From Alishewanella metallidurans (GTDB lineage: Bacteria; Pseudomonadota; Gammaproteobacteria; Enterobacterales; Alteromonadaceae): a DNA stretch of 64,000 bases. The notes beneath the pieces were generated by a model. The model was not told the DNA's origin, ran no database searches, and was given only the letters and a program-made list of their open reading frames with translations. The stretch covers positions 186,001 through 250,000 of the forward strand of contig NZ_JALAHQ010000002.1 of the NCBI RefSeq assembly GCF_036983985.1. Direction: 5' to 3'. Both the position numbers and the translations under genes were made by a program. Numbering within the stretch: position 1 is the stretch's first letter; each line of letters opens with the position of its first letter. Below, in pieces: positions 18,441 to 26,447 of the stretch.

Positions 18441-18467
18441 GGCGCACGCTTCGTTATAATGTGCGCC
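18441..18467 (+). promoter_or_regulatory. Inverted repeat carrying a TATAAT, ttcA promoter or uspE terminator
   Basis: Perfect 7-bp arms GGCGCAC and GTGCGCC enclose a consensus TATAAT at 18455-18460. TTGGTA at 18433 gives a 16-bp spacer. The same hairpin is followed by ATTTTCATT and could terminate uspE. Either reading fits; the box lies about 27 bases before ttcA. Confidence 0.45.
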
Positions 18468-18493
18468 ATTTTCATTAGTGGTAATTTTGTTTT

Positions 18494-19417
18494 ATGACTC
18501 ACGCAGCGCAAGCCAAAGCACAATATAATTTAAATAAACTCCATAAACGCCTGCGCCGTGGCGTCGGACAAGCTATAGCCGACTTTAATATGATTGAAGA
18601 AGGCGACAAAATTATGGTGTGCTTATCTGGCGGCAAAGACTCTTATACCCTATTGGACATTTTGCTGAATTTACAACAATCTGCGCCTATTAACTTTAAA
18701 ATTATTGCGGTAAATTTAGATCAGAAACAACCCGGCTTTCCAGCCGAAGTACTGCCAAATTATCTAACCGGCATTGGTGTCGATTTTCAGATAGTCAATG
18801 AAGACACCTACTCTATTGTTAAAGATAAAATTCCTGAAGGCAAAACCACTTGCTCACTTTGCTCTAGGCTGCGTCGTGGTATTTTATATCGTACGGCTAA
18901 AGAACTGGGCGCGACTAAAATTGCATTAGGTCATCATCGTGATGACATGTTAGAAACGCTGTTTTTAAATATGTTTTATGGTGGGAAATTAAAATCTATG
19001 CCGCCAAAGCTAGTTAGCGATAACGGTGAGCATATTGTGATCAGGCCTTTAGCTTACTGTCGCGAAAAAGATATCGAAAAGTACTCACAAGCCCGCAGCT
19101 TTCCAATTATTCCGTGTAATCTATGTGGTTCACAAGATGGATTACAGCGTCAAGTGGTAAAGGAAATGCTGCAAGATTGGGATCGTCGTTTTCCTGGTCG
19201 TATTGAAACCATGTTTCAGGCCATGCAAAATATCGTGCCATCCCACATGATTGACAAAAACTTGTTTAACTTCGCCGCGCTAAGTAAAGACACCGAACTA
19301 AATGAGCGAGATACCGCCTTTGATAGAGAGAGTATCCCTGCTATACCTGTGGGCTTAATCGTAGATGACGAGCAAGCTGAATCCAATCATAATGTGCAAA
19401 TTATTGCTTTAAACTAA
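18494..19417 (+). CDS. ttcA: tRNA 2-thiocytidine(32) synthetase TtcA
   Basis: An ATP-dependent, Fe-S-containing thiolase that makes s2C32 in some tRNAs. It is 307 residues long with the PP-loop SGGKDSYTLLD near residue 51 and the cluster cysteines in CSLCSRLRRG (near 123). A further cysteine pair lies in PIIPCNLCGSQ. The GHHRDDMLET motif is complete. It sits downstream of fnr and uspE in conserved order and ends before a convergent gene pair. Confidence 0.97.
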   Translation: MTHAAQAKAQYNLNKLHKRLRRGVGQAIADFNMIEEGDKIMVCLSGGKDSYTLLDILLNLQQSAPINFKIIAVNLDQKQPGFPAEVLPNYLTGIGVDFQIVNEDTYSIVKDKIPEGKTTCSLCSRLRRGILYRTAKELGATKIALGHHRDDMLETLFLNMFYGGKLKSMPPKLVSDNGEHIVIRPLAYCREKDIEKYSQARSFPIIPCNLCGSQDGLQRQVVKEMLQDWDRRFPGRIETMFQAMQNIVPSHMIDKNLFNFAALSKDTELNERDTAFDRESIPAIPVGLIVDDEQAESNHNVQIIALN

Positions 19418-19441
19418 GTAACATCGCAGTGTTAGTAAAGC

Positions 19442-20092
19442 TTATTTAACACTGCTGCCAATTAACGGTAATATATATTGTGGCCGCTGATTAAACTGCC
19501 AGTTGGTTGCTGCCGGTAACAATGGCGTTGTTAAACGAATATAGCAACGTCTTGCATCGCAGCGAGTAACATCAGCTGCCGTTATAGGCATCTGCGGCGT
19601 AGTGGTATCCTCAGCGAACTCAACAATCACACCTTCAACAGCAGGCAACCAACGTTTACTGAACCCGGCCATATCATCAAGTAGCAGTGTAAATTGGCGT
19701 TGATAATGCTGCACAGTAGCAAGCTCTAAACTGGTATTTAAACGCATCCGCGAACGCAACTTAAATTGTATCTGACACGGCTCGGCGTTATCGGCCTGTA
19801 ATACCGTAAGTATCGCGTTACTATCTTTTAAGGCTTCATCATAAGGTAGGCTAATTTCACCATTACCTGCAATATCTAGCGCAATATCGTGTCTGTCACT
19901 GACTAATTTTAAACTATAAAACCGACAAGGTTGCCCGCTACGTTCACCAATTAGGGCAAAGGCTAAAGTAATATCGCTGTATTCAGGTTGTTGTAGCTTT
20001 TTCATCCGTGCGTAAAAGCCGTTATAGTTCATCATTAAATCGGCAGAAACCGGTGTGGCTAAAAGTAGTAACAAAGACAATAGAAAACGCAT
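19442..20092 (-). CDS. Exported DUF2987-like protein
   Basis: A 216-residue protein with a clear signal peptide (MRFLLSLLLLLATPVSA). The mature part opens with MMNYNGFYARMKKL, which recalls the DUF2987 family of Shewanella and Alteromonas; I make that match from memory. It has two cysteine pairs (near 56/105 and 178/183) that may form disulfides. The function is unknown. It starts one base after the stop of the Bax-like gene, so the two are co-transcribed. Confidence 0.65.
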   Translation of the reverse strand: MRFLLSLLLLLATPVSADLMMNYNGFYARMKKLQQPEYSDITLAFALIGERSGQPCRFYSLKLVSDRHDIALDIAGNGEISLPYDEALKDSNAILTVLQADNAEPCQIQFKLRSRMRLNTSLELATVQHYQRQFTLLLDDMAGFSKRWLPAVEGVIVEFAEDTTTPQMPITAADVTRCDARRCYIRLTTPLLPAATNWQFNQRPQYILPLIGSSVK

Positions 20093-20093
20093 T

Positions 20094-20957
20094 TTATTCT
20101 TCCAATAATTTACGGTTAACGCGGATCATGCCACTAATTTCAGCTATATATTCCTCGCCACGTTCAGAGTACGAACCTAAACCTGCGGCCAAGGTTTCAC
20201 CGCGCACGGGCTTATTTTCTGCTCTTAAACTTGCTCTAATGCTACGTAAGTGTTCGTAGGTATGGAATGTATTTAAATTATAGAAATACCCCTTAATGCT
20301 CGCAGCAGGACTATTAAAACTTGCTACCTCATGATATTGGCCTTCTACTCGTTCTTGCGGTACTAATCCACACCCTATACGAAAACACCACTGACCAAAA
20401 AAGTTATATCCTTCAAGCGCAAACCGACTTGTCCCCCACGCCGATTCATTAGCAGCTTGCATTAATACTAGTGAATCAGGAATAACATCAACCCGCAACA
20501 ATAGCTCGGTTAATGTTGTCTCATCAATTTCATCGACGTCTAAACGAAACTCATCACACAAACTGTATAGAAATGCATACTCCTCCAGCGTAACACGTAA
20601 CCGTTTTTGTCGCTTTTGCTGAATTTCTAACAATTGTCGACGTAGCTCGCGTAGACGAGCATTTTCGCGCTTAACGTAAGGTCGCAAATAATTAAAAAAG
20701 TTACGTTTTTTTTCTGTTACATTTTTAATTTGATTAAAATCTGGCAAGCTAACAAATGTAGGTAGCGGCTGAGTATAAGCTAAACGTTGCAGAACCTTTT
20801 TCTGATCTGCTTGGTTTAGTGCCGTTATGCGGCTAGGCTTTTGCCACTCTTCTAGTGAGTCGAGCTGCCTTATCGGTTCTAACTCAGCAAAGGGACTTAA
20901 TACAGCAACAATGACAGCCAGCCAAAATATAACAGCACTGATTTTTCCTAATACCAT
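20094..20957 (-). CDS. Bax-like glucosaminidase-domain protein
   Basis: A 287-residue protein with an N-terminal membrane anchor or signal (residues 8-24) and a C-terminal N-acetylglucosaminidase domain. Family text includes ANESAWGTSRFALEGYNFFGQWC, with the catalytic glutamate in NESAWG (near residue 177), and GLGSYSERGEEY. It resembles E. coli Bax, presumed to act on peptidoglycan in the periplasm. An Arg/Gln-rich helix (residues 96-128) separates anchor and domain. It forms a two-gene unit with the DUF2987-like gene. Confidence 0.85.
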   Translation of the reverse strand: MVLGKISAVIFWLAVIVAVLSPFAELEPIRQLDSLEEWQKPSRITALNQADQKKVLQRLAYTQPLPTFVSLPDFNQIKNVTEKKRNFFNYLRPYVKRENARLRELRRQLLEIQQKRQKRLRVTLEEYAFLYSLCDEFRLDVDEIDETTLTELLLRVDVIPDSLVLMQAANESAWGTSRFALEGYNFFGQWCFRIGCGLVPQERVEGQYHEVASFNSPAASIKGYFYNLNTFHTYEHLRSIRASLRAENKPVRGETLAAGLGSYSERGEEYIAEISGMIRVNRKLLEE

Positions 20958-21200
20958 TGTTCACCTGTTGTTTGTGTATCATTACTAAACAATGCTTATA
21001 ACCAGTTTATAGCAATAAAAAACAGTCATTTTACCTGTATCAGCGTCGTTATACGACCAATAAATACGATACCTTGCTCTACTCCCACTCGTTAGCTATA
21101 GACAAGTAATAGTTAAGTAACAGATAAGGCCTTGTTTCTGCGTGAATAACACAGTAGTCTTGCCTATCGCATTAGCCATCCATACTTCTTAATAACATTT

Positions 21201-22598
21201 ATGAATAACGACTTTTCGTTCCAGCATGCATTTGAAACCCTAACATCGCATCTTTCTGCTGTAGTGTTTTATGCCTTTAACATTAATGATGTCAGTATTC
21301 CTTTAGTGCTAATTTGGTTAATTAGTGGAGCGTTAATTTTCACACTTTATCTGGGCTTTATTAACGTGCGTGGTTTTGGCCATGCTATTAGTTTGCTAAA
21401 AAACAATAAAAGTACTGGTGTTAAGGGTGAGATCACACCATTTCAAGCATTAAGTACGGCGCTATCTGGAACTGTTGGTACAGGAAATATTGCCGGTGTT
21501 GCCATAGCAATAGGCTTAGGCGGGCCAGGTGCAACATTTTGGATGATTGTGGCTGGCGTGCTGGGTATGTCTACTAAGTTTGTTGAATGCACACTTGCAG
21601 TAAAATATCGACAAATTAACCCAGATGGTAGTGTTTCTGGCGGCCCAATGTACTATATAAAAGCCGCTCTAGATAAATTTAACTTACCGCTATTGGGTAG
21701 CATTTTAGCAGTAGCATTCTCGGTATTTGTTATCTTTGGCTCTGCAGGTTTCGTTCACGTTAACCAAGGCTTTGTACAAGTAAAAACCGTAACTGGTTTT
21801 GATAATGCCTGGTTGTTTGGTGTTATCTACGCCCTATTAGTAGCCGCAGTTATTATTGGTGGTTTAAAAAGCATTGCCAAGGTTACCAGTAAGCTAGTGC
21901 CGTTAATGTGCGCAATCTACTTGCTCGCATCACTTATTGTGATATTTACTCATGCCAGCGCTATTCCGTCAGCTTTTGAGTTAATAATAAAAAGTGCTTT
22001 TACGCCTGAAGCCGGTTACGGCGGATTTATTGGTGTATTAATACAAGGTTTTCGCCGCGCCGCGTATTCTAACGAAGCCGGCATTGGCTCATCGCCCATC
22101 GCCCATGCTGCTGCGCAAGTAAAAGAACCCGTTAGCCAAGGCTTTATTGGTTTGTTAGAACCCTTTATTGATACTGTTGTTATTTGCACCATCACTGCTC
22201 TGGTGATTATTCTAACTGGCGCTTATCAAACATCTGGTCTTGACGGTGTGCAAATGACGTCAGGAGCTTTCGCTTCTGTATTTAGCTGGTTTCCATGGGT
22301 GTTAATGATTGCATTGCTACTATTTGGTTTTTCAACCGTTATTAGCTGGTCATATTATGGTCTAACTGGTTGGCGCTACCTAGTTGGCCACAACGAGCGC
22401 CTTACGCAGCTATATAAAGTGTTTTTTTGTATCATTGTCTCTATGGGTGCAGTGCCGAATGTTATGGCCGTGTTCGACTTTATTGATTCAATGATTTTCT
22501 TAATGGCCATGCCAAATATTCTGGCGCTCTATTTATTACTACCAGAAGTTAAAACCGATTTAAACGCTTACTGGAAAAATAAACAGCAGGCCCGTTAA
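21201..22598 (+). CDS. Sodium:alanine (AGCS family) amino-acid symporter
   Basis: A 465-residue inner-membrane transporter with about eleven helices, importing alanine or glycine with sodium. AGCS hallmarks are visible: GTVGTGNIAGVAIAIGLGGP near residue 93, GGPMYYI and RAAYSNEAGIGSSPIAHAAA near residue 290. The substrate cannot be assigned exactly. The gene is convergent with yebG, the two stop codons sharing the sequence TTAA. A 243-base gap upstream presumably holds its promoter, but I see no clear element there. Confidence 0.92.
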   Translation: MNNDFSFQHAFETLTSHLSAVVFYAFNINDVSIPLVLIWLISGALIFTLYLGFINVRGFGHAISLLKNNKSTGVKGEITPFQALSTALSGTVGTGNIAGVAIAIGLGGPGATFWMIVAGVLGMSTKFVECTLAVKYRQINPDGSVSGGPMYYIKAALDKFNLPLLGSILAVAFSVFVIFGSAGFVHVNQGFVQVKTVTGFDNAWLFGVIYALLVAAVIIGGLKSIAKVTSKLVPLMCAIYLLASLIVIFTHASAIPSAFELIIKSAFTPEAGYGGFIGVLIQGFRRAAYSNEAGIGSSPIAHAAAQVKEPVSQGFIGLLEPFIDTVVICTITALVIILTGAYQTSGLDGVQMTSGAFASVFSWFPWVLMIALLLFGFSTVISWSYYGLTGWRYLVGHNERLTQLYKVFFCIIVSMGAVPNVMAVFDFIDSMIFLMAMPNILALYLLLPEVKTDLNAYWKNKQQAR

Positions 22599-22912
22599 GC
22601 GGCCTGCTCTACTGACGATATTTTAGCCTTAGCAGTCTGGTCATCTGACTTTTCTAGCTTAGCTTTTTCAGCTTTAACCGGCGGCTTTTTTGCCCCTAAG
22701 GCAACTAATAGCTCGTCTTTTTGCTGCGCCATAAACAGTGCCAACGCTTCTACAACTTGCTCATCCGTAATTAATGCGCTGCCGGTTAAAAACTGGCTAA
22801 GCTCATCTGCAGTATCGAGCATTTTGTCATAGGCATCTGCTTCTGCTTTGGATGTGAAAGTCATCTTTTCCGCTCCATTACGTTCGACTACATACTTAAT
22901 AATTACAGCCAT
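22595..22912 (-). CDS. yebG: SOS-regulated protein YebG
   Basis: A 105-residue protein whose N-terminus (MAVIIKYVVERNG, then MTFTSKAEADAYDKMLD) matches YebG, a DNA-damage-inducible protein of still undefined biochemical role. The C-terminal third is an Ala/Lys-rich low-complexity tail, as in other YebG proteins. A perfect LexA box lies 23 bases upstream of the start, supporting both identity and regulation. The gene is monocistronic. Confidence 0.95.
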   Translation of the reverse strand: MAVIIKYVVERNGAEKMTFTSKAEADAYDKMLDTADELSQFLTGSALITDEQVVEALALFMAQQKDELLVALGAKKPPVKAEKAKLEKSDDQTAKAKISSVEQAA

Positions 22913-22934
22913 AATATTCCCCTTAATTAATGCA

Positions 22935-22950
22935 CTGTTATTTTATACAG
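22935..22950. promoter_or_regulatory. LexA box upstream of yebG
   Basis: CTGT-TATTTTAT-ACAG, a perfect CTGT-N8-ACAG SOS operator with an AT-rich centre. It lies between the yebG start and the divergent dgt gene, 163 bases before dgt, so it mainly serves yebG. Confidence 0.93.
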
Positions 22951-23113
22951 TATATTTTGCAGGTTGTCGATAGCGCTTAAATTAAAAACAACAAATAGTG
23001 CAGCCGTACCGCTACTCGTAGTTTAAACTCAATTAACGTAGTATAAGTAAGTGAAAAACATTTAATTCGCATAAGAGTAAATGTATTTATCAGCCTGAAT
23101 TATAAGGAACACT

Positions 23114-24400
23114 ATGTCATTTTCACAATGGTCAGAGCGCCGCTCAGGTATCAGTAATTCCAGGCCTGGTGATCAACGCTCACCATGGCAACGTGATCGC
23201 GCTCGTATTTTACATTCAGCCGCTTTTCGACGCTTACAAGCAAAAACCCAAATTCTGGGTATTGGCCAAAACGACTTTTATCGCACCCGCCTGACCCATT
23301 CATTAGAAGCAGCACAAATAGGTACCGCTTTAGTAAGCCAGTTACAAACTAAAGTAAGCATTGCCGAGCAATACTTTTTGCCTGATGCCAGCCTTATGGA
23401 AGCCTTATGTTTAGCGCACGATATTGGCCACCCACCTTTTGGTCATGGTGGTGAAACGGCGCTTAATTATAAGATGCTGCACGCAGGCGGGTTTGAAGGT
23501 AACGGCCAAACCTTGCGTATTGTTGCCAAGTTAGAGCCCTACACCGAACATCATGGAATGGACTTAACCCGTCGTACTTTATTGGGCTTGTTGAAATACC
23601 CTGTATTACAACCTAAGTTAAGCCATGACCTGATAGCGCCGATAAACCCTCTTAATTTAACACCTTGGAAACCGGCTAAAGCCATTTTTGCTGCAGATAG
23701 CGACATTTTAGACTGGGTTTTAGCGCCATTGAGTAAATCAGATCGTGCGCTATTTCAAAGCTGTGAAAGTTTAACGCAATCGCCTTACATTAAATCTTGC
23801 TATAAATCGCTTGATGCCTCAATTATGGAATTAGCCGACGATATTGCTTATGGTGTGCACGACTTAGAAGATGCGATTGTCTTGGGCAATATTAGCCAAA
23901 GCCAATGGCAGCAACACACCGAGTCAGAATGGGCGGCACTGCCGGCTAATTTACAACAATTAATGCAAAGCATTAGTGCCAACTTGTTTAGTGACCAACA
24001 TCATTTACGTAAAGATGCAATCGGCTCGCTAGTAAACCTACTTATTAGCTCCGTAGCACTTACTGAAGCTTTACCCCAAGCCGAACAAGTACTGATCCGG
24101 TATAACGCTAGCTTAGACGTCGCTCCGCAGGCCATTTTGCAATGTTTAAAACGGGTGGTTTATCGTTGCGTAATATCAAAGCCGGAGATCCAACAATCAC
24201 GTTTTCGCAGCCAAAATATGTTGATGGCATTATTTGATGCCTTTGTTTCAGATCCATCCCGGTTGCTACCAGCAAACACACAACAGCGATGGCTGCAGGC
24301 TGATGAGCAATTAAAAACCCGCGTGATCTGTGACTATATTTCTGGCATGACTGACGGTTACGCCGAACATATGTATCACCAGCTTTATGCTAGTGTTTAA
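23114..24400 (+). CDS. dgt: Deoxyguanosinetriphosphate triphosphohydrolase-like protein
   Basis: An HD-domain dNTPase of 428 residues that probably hydrolyses dGTP to deoxyguanosine and triphosphate. The metal-binding motif is in LAHDIGHPPFGHGGE near residue 98, with the upstream H in RLTHSLEAAQIG and the downstream D in DIAYGVHDLEDA. Start ATG at 23114 has AAGGA at good spacing. The following MAPEG gene is 36 bases on and may be co-transcribed. The substrate preference is inferred from the family. Confidence 0.92.
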   Translation: MSFSQWSERRSGISNSRPGDQRSPWQRDRARILHSAAFRRLQAKTQILGIGQNDFYRTRLTHSLEAAQIGTALVSQLQTKVSIAEQYFLPDASLMEALCLAHDIGHPPFGHGGETALNYKMLHAGGFEGNGQTLRIVAKLEPYTEHHGMDLTRRTLLGLLKYPVLQPKLSHDLIAPINPLNLTPWKPAKAIFAADSDILDWVLAPLSKSDRALFQSCESLTQSPYIKSCYKSLDASIMELADDIAYGVHDLEDAIVLGNISQSQWQQHTESEWAALPANLQQLMQSISANLFSDQHHLRKDAIGSLVNLLISSVALTEALPQAEQVLIRYNASLDVAPQAILQCLKRVVYRCVISKPEIQQSRFRSQNMLMALFDAFVSDPSRLLPANTQQRWLQADEQLKTRVICDYISGMTDGYAEHMYHQLYASV

Positions 24401-24436
24401 CGAACCTAATTTTAGCTTAGCAGCAACGGAGCAACG

Positions 24437-24829
24437 ATGATTACAACCTTATTATTAACCCTATTTATTGCCATGTTACTGCCCTATCTGGCAAAGGCTC
24501 CCTTAGCGGCAGCGATGAAAAAATCTGGTGGGTATGATAACCATAACCCGCGTGCACAGCAGGCGGCATTGCAGGGCTTTGGCCAGCGCGCAAATGCCGC
24601 GCACTACAATAGTTTTGAAGCCTTGCTAATTTATGCATGTGCTGTATTTACCGCTGTCGGTTTAAATGCCGTAGATAGCATCACCGTGATATTAGCCTGG
24701 TTATTTATAGCTAGCCGCATCGCTTATTTATTGTGTTACTGGTTAGATCTAGCCACGATACGCTCACTCGTTTGGGCTATTGGCATGCTGGCAACACTGA
24801 GTATCGCCGGCCGAGCATTGCTGGGCTAG
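24437..24829 (+). CDS. MAPEG family membrane protein
   Basis: A 130-residue protein with four membrane segments. The motif RAQQAALQGFGQRANAAHYNSFEAL (read as a pattern: R, Q, Q-RA-AHYN-FEA) is typical of the MAPEG glutathione/eicosanoid-type family and its bacterial members of unknown substrate. Start ATG at 24437 follows ACGGAGC. It lies just downstream of dgt, with no evident functional link. Confidence 0.88.
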   Translation: MITTLLLTLFIAMLLPYLAKAPLAAAMKKSGGYDNHNPRAQQAALQGFGQRANAAHYNSFEALLIYACAVFTAVGLNAVDSITVILAWLFIASRIAYLLCYWLDLATIRSLVWAIGMLATLSIAGRALLG

Positions 24830-24854
24830 GTGCCAAGATACCGTTTAAGATTAG

Positions 24855-24888
24855 TATGTACGTTCCCTCCAAATAAGGGCCGTACATA
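24855..24888. terminator. Bidirectional hairpin between convergent genes
   Basis: Arms TATGTACG and CGTACATA (8 bp) enclose a further CCCT/AGGG pairing. The hairpin lies between the ends of the MAPEG gene and the convergent sulfotransferase gene. The T-tract is weak, so it may be only a transcript-end structure. Confidence 0.5.
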
Positions 24889-24912
24889 CACCACGTCTTT
24901 TATTAGCACTCG

Positions 24913-26349
24913 TTAAAAACCAGCAAAAAACTCAGGATATTGACTTACTAAATTAGGCCTAATTTGTTGTAGTGGTTGATGGACCTGCCCTACGCTTGAA
25001 GTAAATACCGGAGAACTACTATTGTAAAAGCTCAGCATATTAGACTCATAATTAATGCCTAGATGAGCACAGATTTTTGTTAGCGTAGCTTCGGGCTTGG
25101 CAACTAAATCTTCATAGTTAACCTCTAAAATACGCTTAGAAAATAGTCGTTTCCAATGTTCTAACAAACGCCGTTCACTTGATATATAACCAAAAATACT
25201 CTCCGCTGACCAACTCCACGCTGCTTTTGCGCGAAAATTAGTTTTAAAACAGGACCATGCAGTATCGTTGTCATTACGTCGAATATAAATAGCCTTGCTA
25301 TTGGGGAACGCTTGAGCCCAAATGCCAAAATATCGATTTAAATTTAATGATTTATCTACAATATAACCTTTCGCTTTGAACTGCAGATCTGCTACTTTTT
25401 GGTATACCGTTGCAATATGGTCAATCGCACCAACCGGATGACCATGATTAGCAATATAAGCAGGGAAATCTAAGAAGTTCTTTCCCTGTAAGTGCATACA
25501 AGCAACACCGATACCATTAAACTCTCCAGCACCCGCTACGCTACTATGACAACTGAGCATTTGCCCGAGTAATGTAGTGCCACTTCTAGGCAAGCCTAAA
25601 ACCGCAATGCTTCTACGGTATGAACTACGCGAATAAGGTAATTGCTTTTGCTTATCTAACGAAAAATTGCCAATAATTGCATCTACTTCGTTGGCATCTA
25701 TATCAGATGAATAATTGGCCAATTGAGCCATAATGTTGGCGCCTTTAGCGTAATATTGCCAAGCTTGTTCGTAGTCGCCAACATCGTCATAAGCTTTACC
25801 TAAAGCATATAAAAACTGTTGCTCATTGCGCTTATCATCAGCGTTTAGATTCTGATAAGCCAGTTGTAGGTTTCGTAGTAAGTTAGCATGCTGTTTGAAA
25901 TTGATAATACTCGCTAACGTAAACCAGCTAATGCCTAAATGTGGCGCTAAGTCTAAAGCGAATATCAATGCTCGTTTAGCTTCATCGATGCGCCCAAGCT
26001 GGGCATACATAGTTCCAGCCATATGAAATATAGCCGGATGCTTCTCTCCTGCACTTATATAAGGCTCAATAATCGCTAAGGCTTTGCCCAAATCGCCGGC
26101 TTCTGCGTACAACCCCGCGTAATGCAGATCAGTATCTATGCCTTGTGGACAACTCTTATGAAATAGCTCTGCCGCCTGTTTTGCCATATCTACTTCACCA
26201 ATACGCAGTGACAACGCAGAAACTTTTAGCCAATCAGCTTTGATATGCGGTTTATTTTCTAAATAATGACTAATTAATGCTTCAGCTTCGGTTCGTTTAC
26301 CCAACTTCATGCAGTCGATAATATTGTTCACATTAAAAGATTTATCCAC
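24913..26349 (-). CDS. TPR-repeat sulfotransferase family protein
   Basis: A 478-residue protein in two parts. Residues 1-240 form tetratricopeptide-type helical repeats (for example LHYAGLYAEAGDLGKAL and FHMAGTMYAQLGRIDEAKRAL). Residues 245-478 are a PAPS-dependent sulfotransferase domain with the 5'-phosphosulfate loop GLPRSGTTLLG (252-262) and a 3'-phosphate-type region around KAIYIRRNDNDTAWS. This architecture resembles bacterial relatives of tyrosylprotein sulfotransferases. The acceptor is unknown. It has no signal peptide and lies downstream of a TonB-dependent receptor gene, separated by a terminator. Confidence 0.88.
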   Translation of the reverse strand: MDKSFNVNNIIDCMKLGKRTEAEALISHYLENKPHIKADWLKVSALSLRIGEVDMAKQAAELFHKSCPQGIDTDLHYAGLYAEAGDLGKALAIIEPYISAGEKHPAIFHMAGTMYAQLGRIDEAKRALIFALDLAPHLGISWFTLASIINFKQHANLLRNLQLAYQNLNADDKRNEQQFLYALGKAYDDVGDYEQAWQYYAKGANIMAQLANYSSDIDANEVDAIIGNFSLDKQKQLPYSRSSYRRSIAVLGLPRSGTTLLGQMLSCHSSVAGAGEFNGIGVACMHLQGKNFLDFPAYIANHGHPVGAIDHIATVYQKVADLQFKAKGYIVDKSLNLNRYFGIWAQAFPNSKAIYIRRNDNDTAWSCFKTNFRAKAAWSWSAESIFGYISSERRLLEHWKRLFSKRILEVNYEDLVAKPEATLTKICAHLGINYESNMLSFYNSSSPVFTSSVGQVHQPLQQIRPNLVSQYPEFFAGF

Positions 26350-26370
26350 ATATGGCTCCGATAAGGTATA

Positions 26371-26406
26371 AAAAAGCCGGAAAACAATGCTATTTCCCGG
26401 CTTTTT
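26371..26406 (-). terminator. Intrinsic terminator of the TonB receptor gene
   Basis: Arms AAAAAGCCGG and CCGGCTTTTT form a hairpin with a T-run after it on the minus strand. It lies about 40 bases downstream of the receptor stop and just before the sulfotransferase start. Confidence 0.85.
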
Positions 26407-26447
26407 ATCAGTTTAATAAAACACGTAATAAACTGATGGTCTAACTA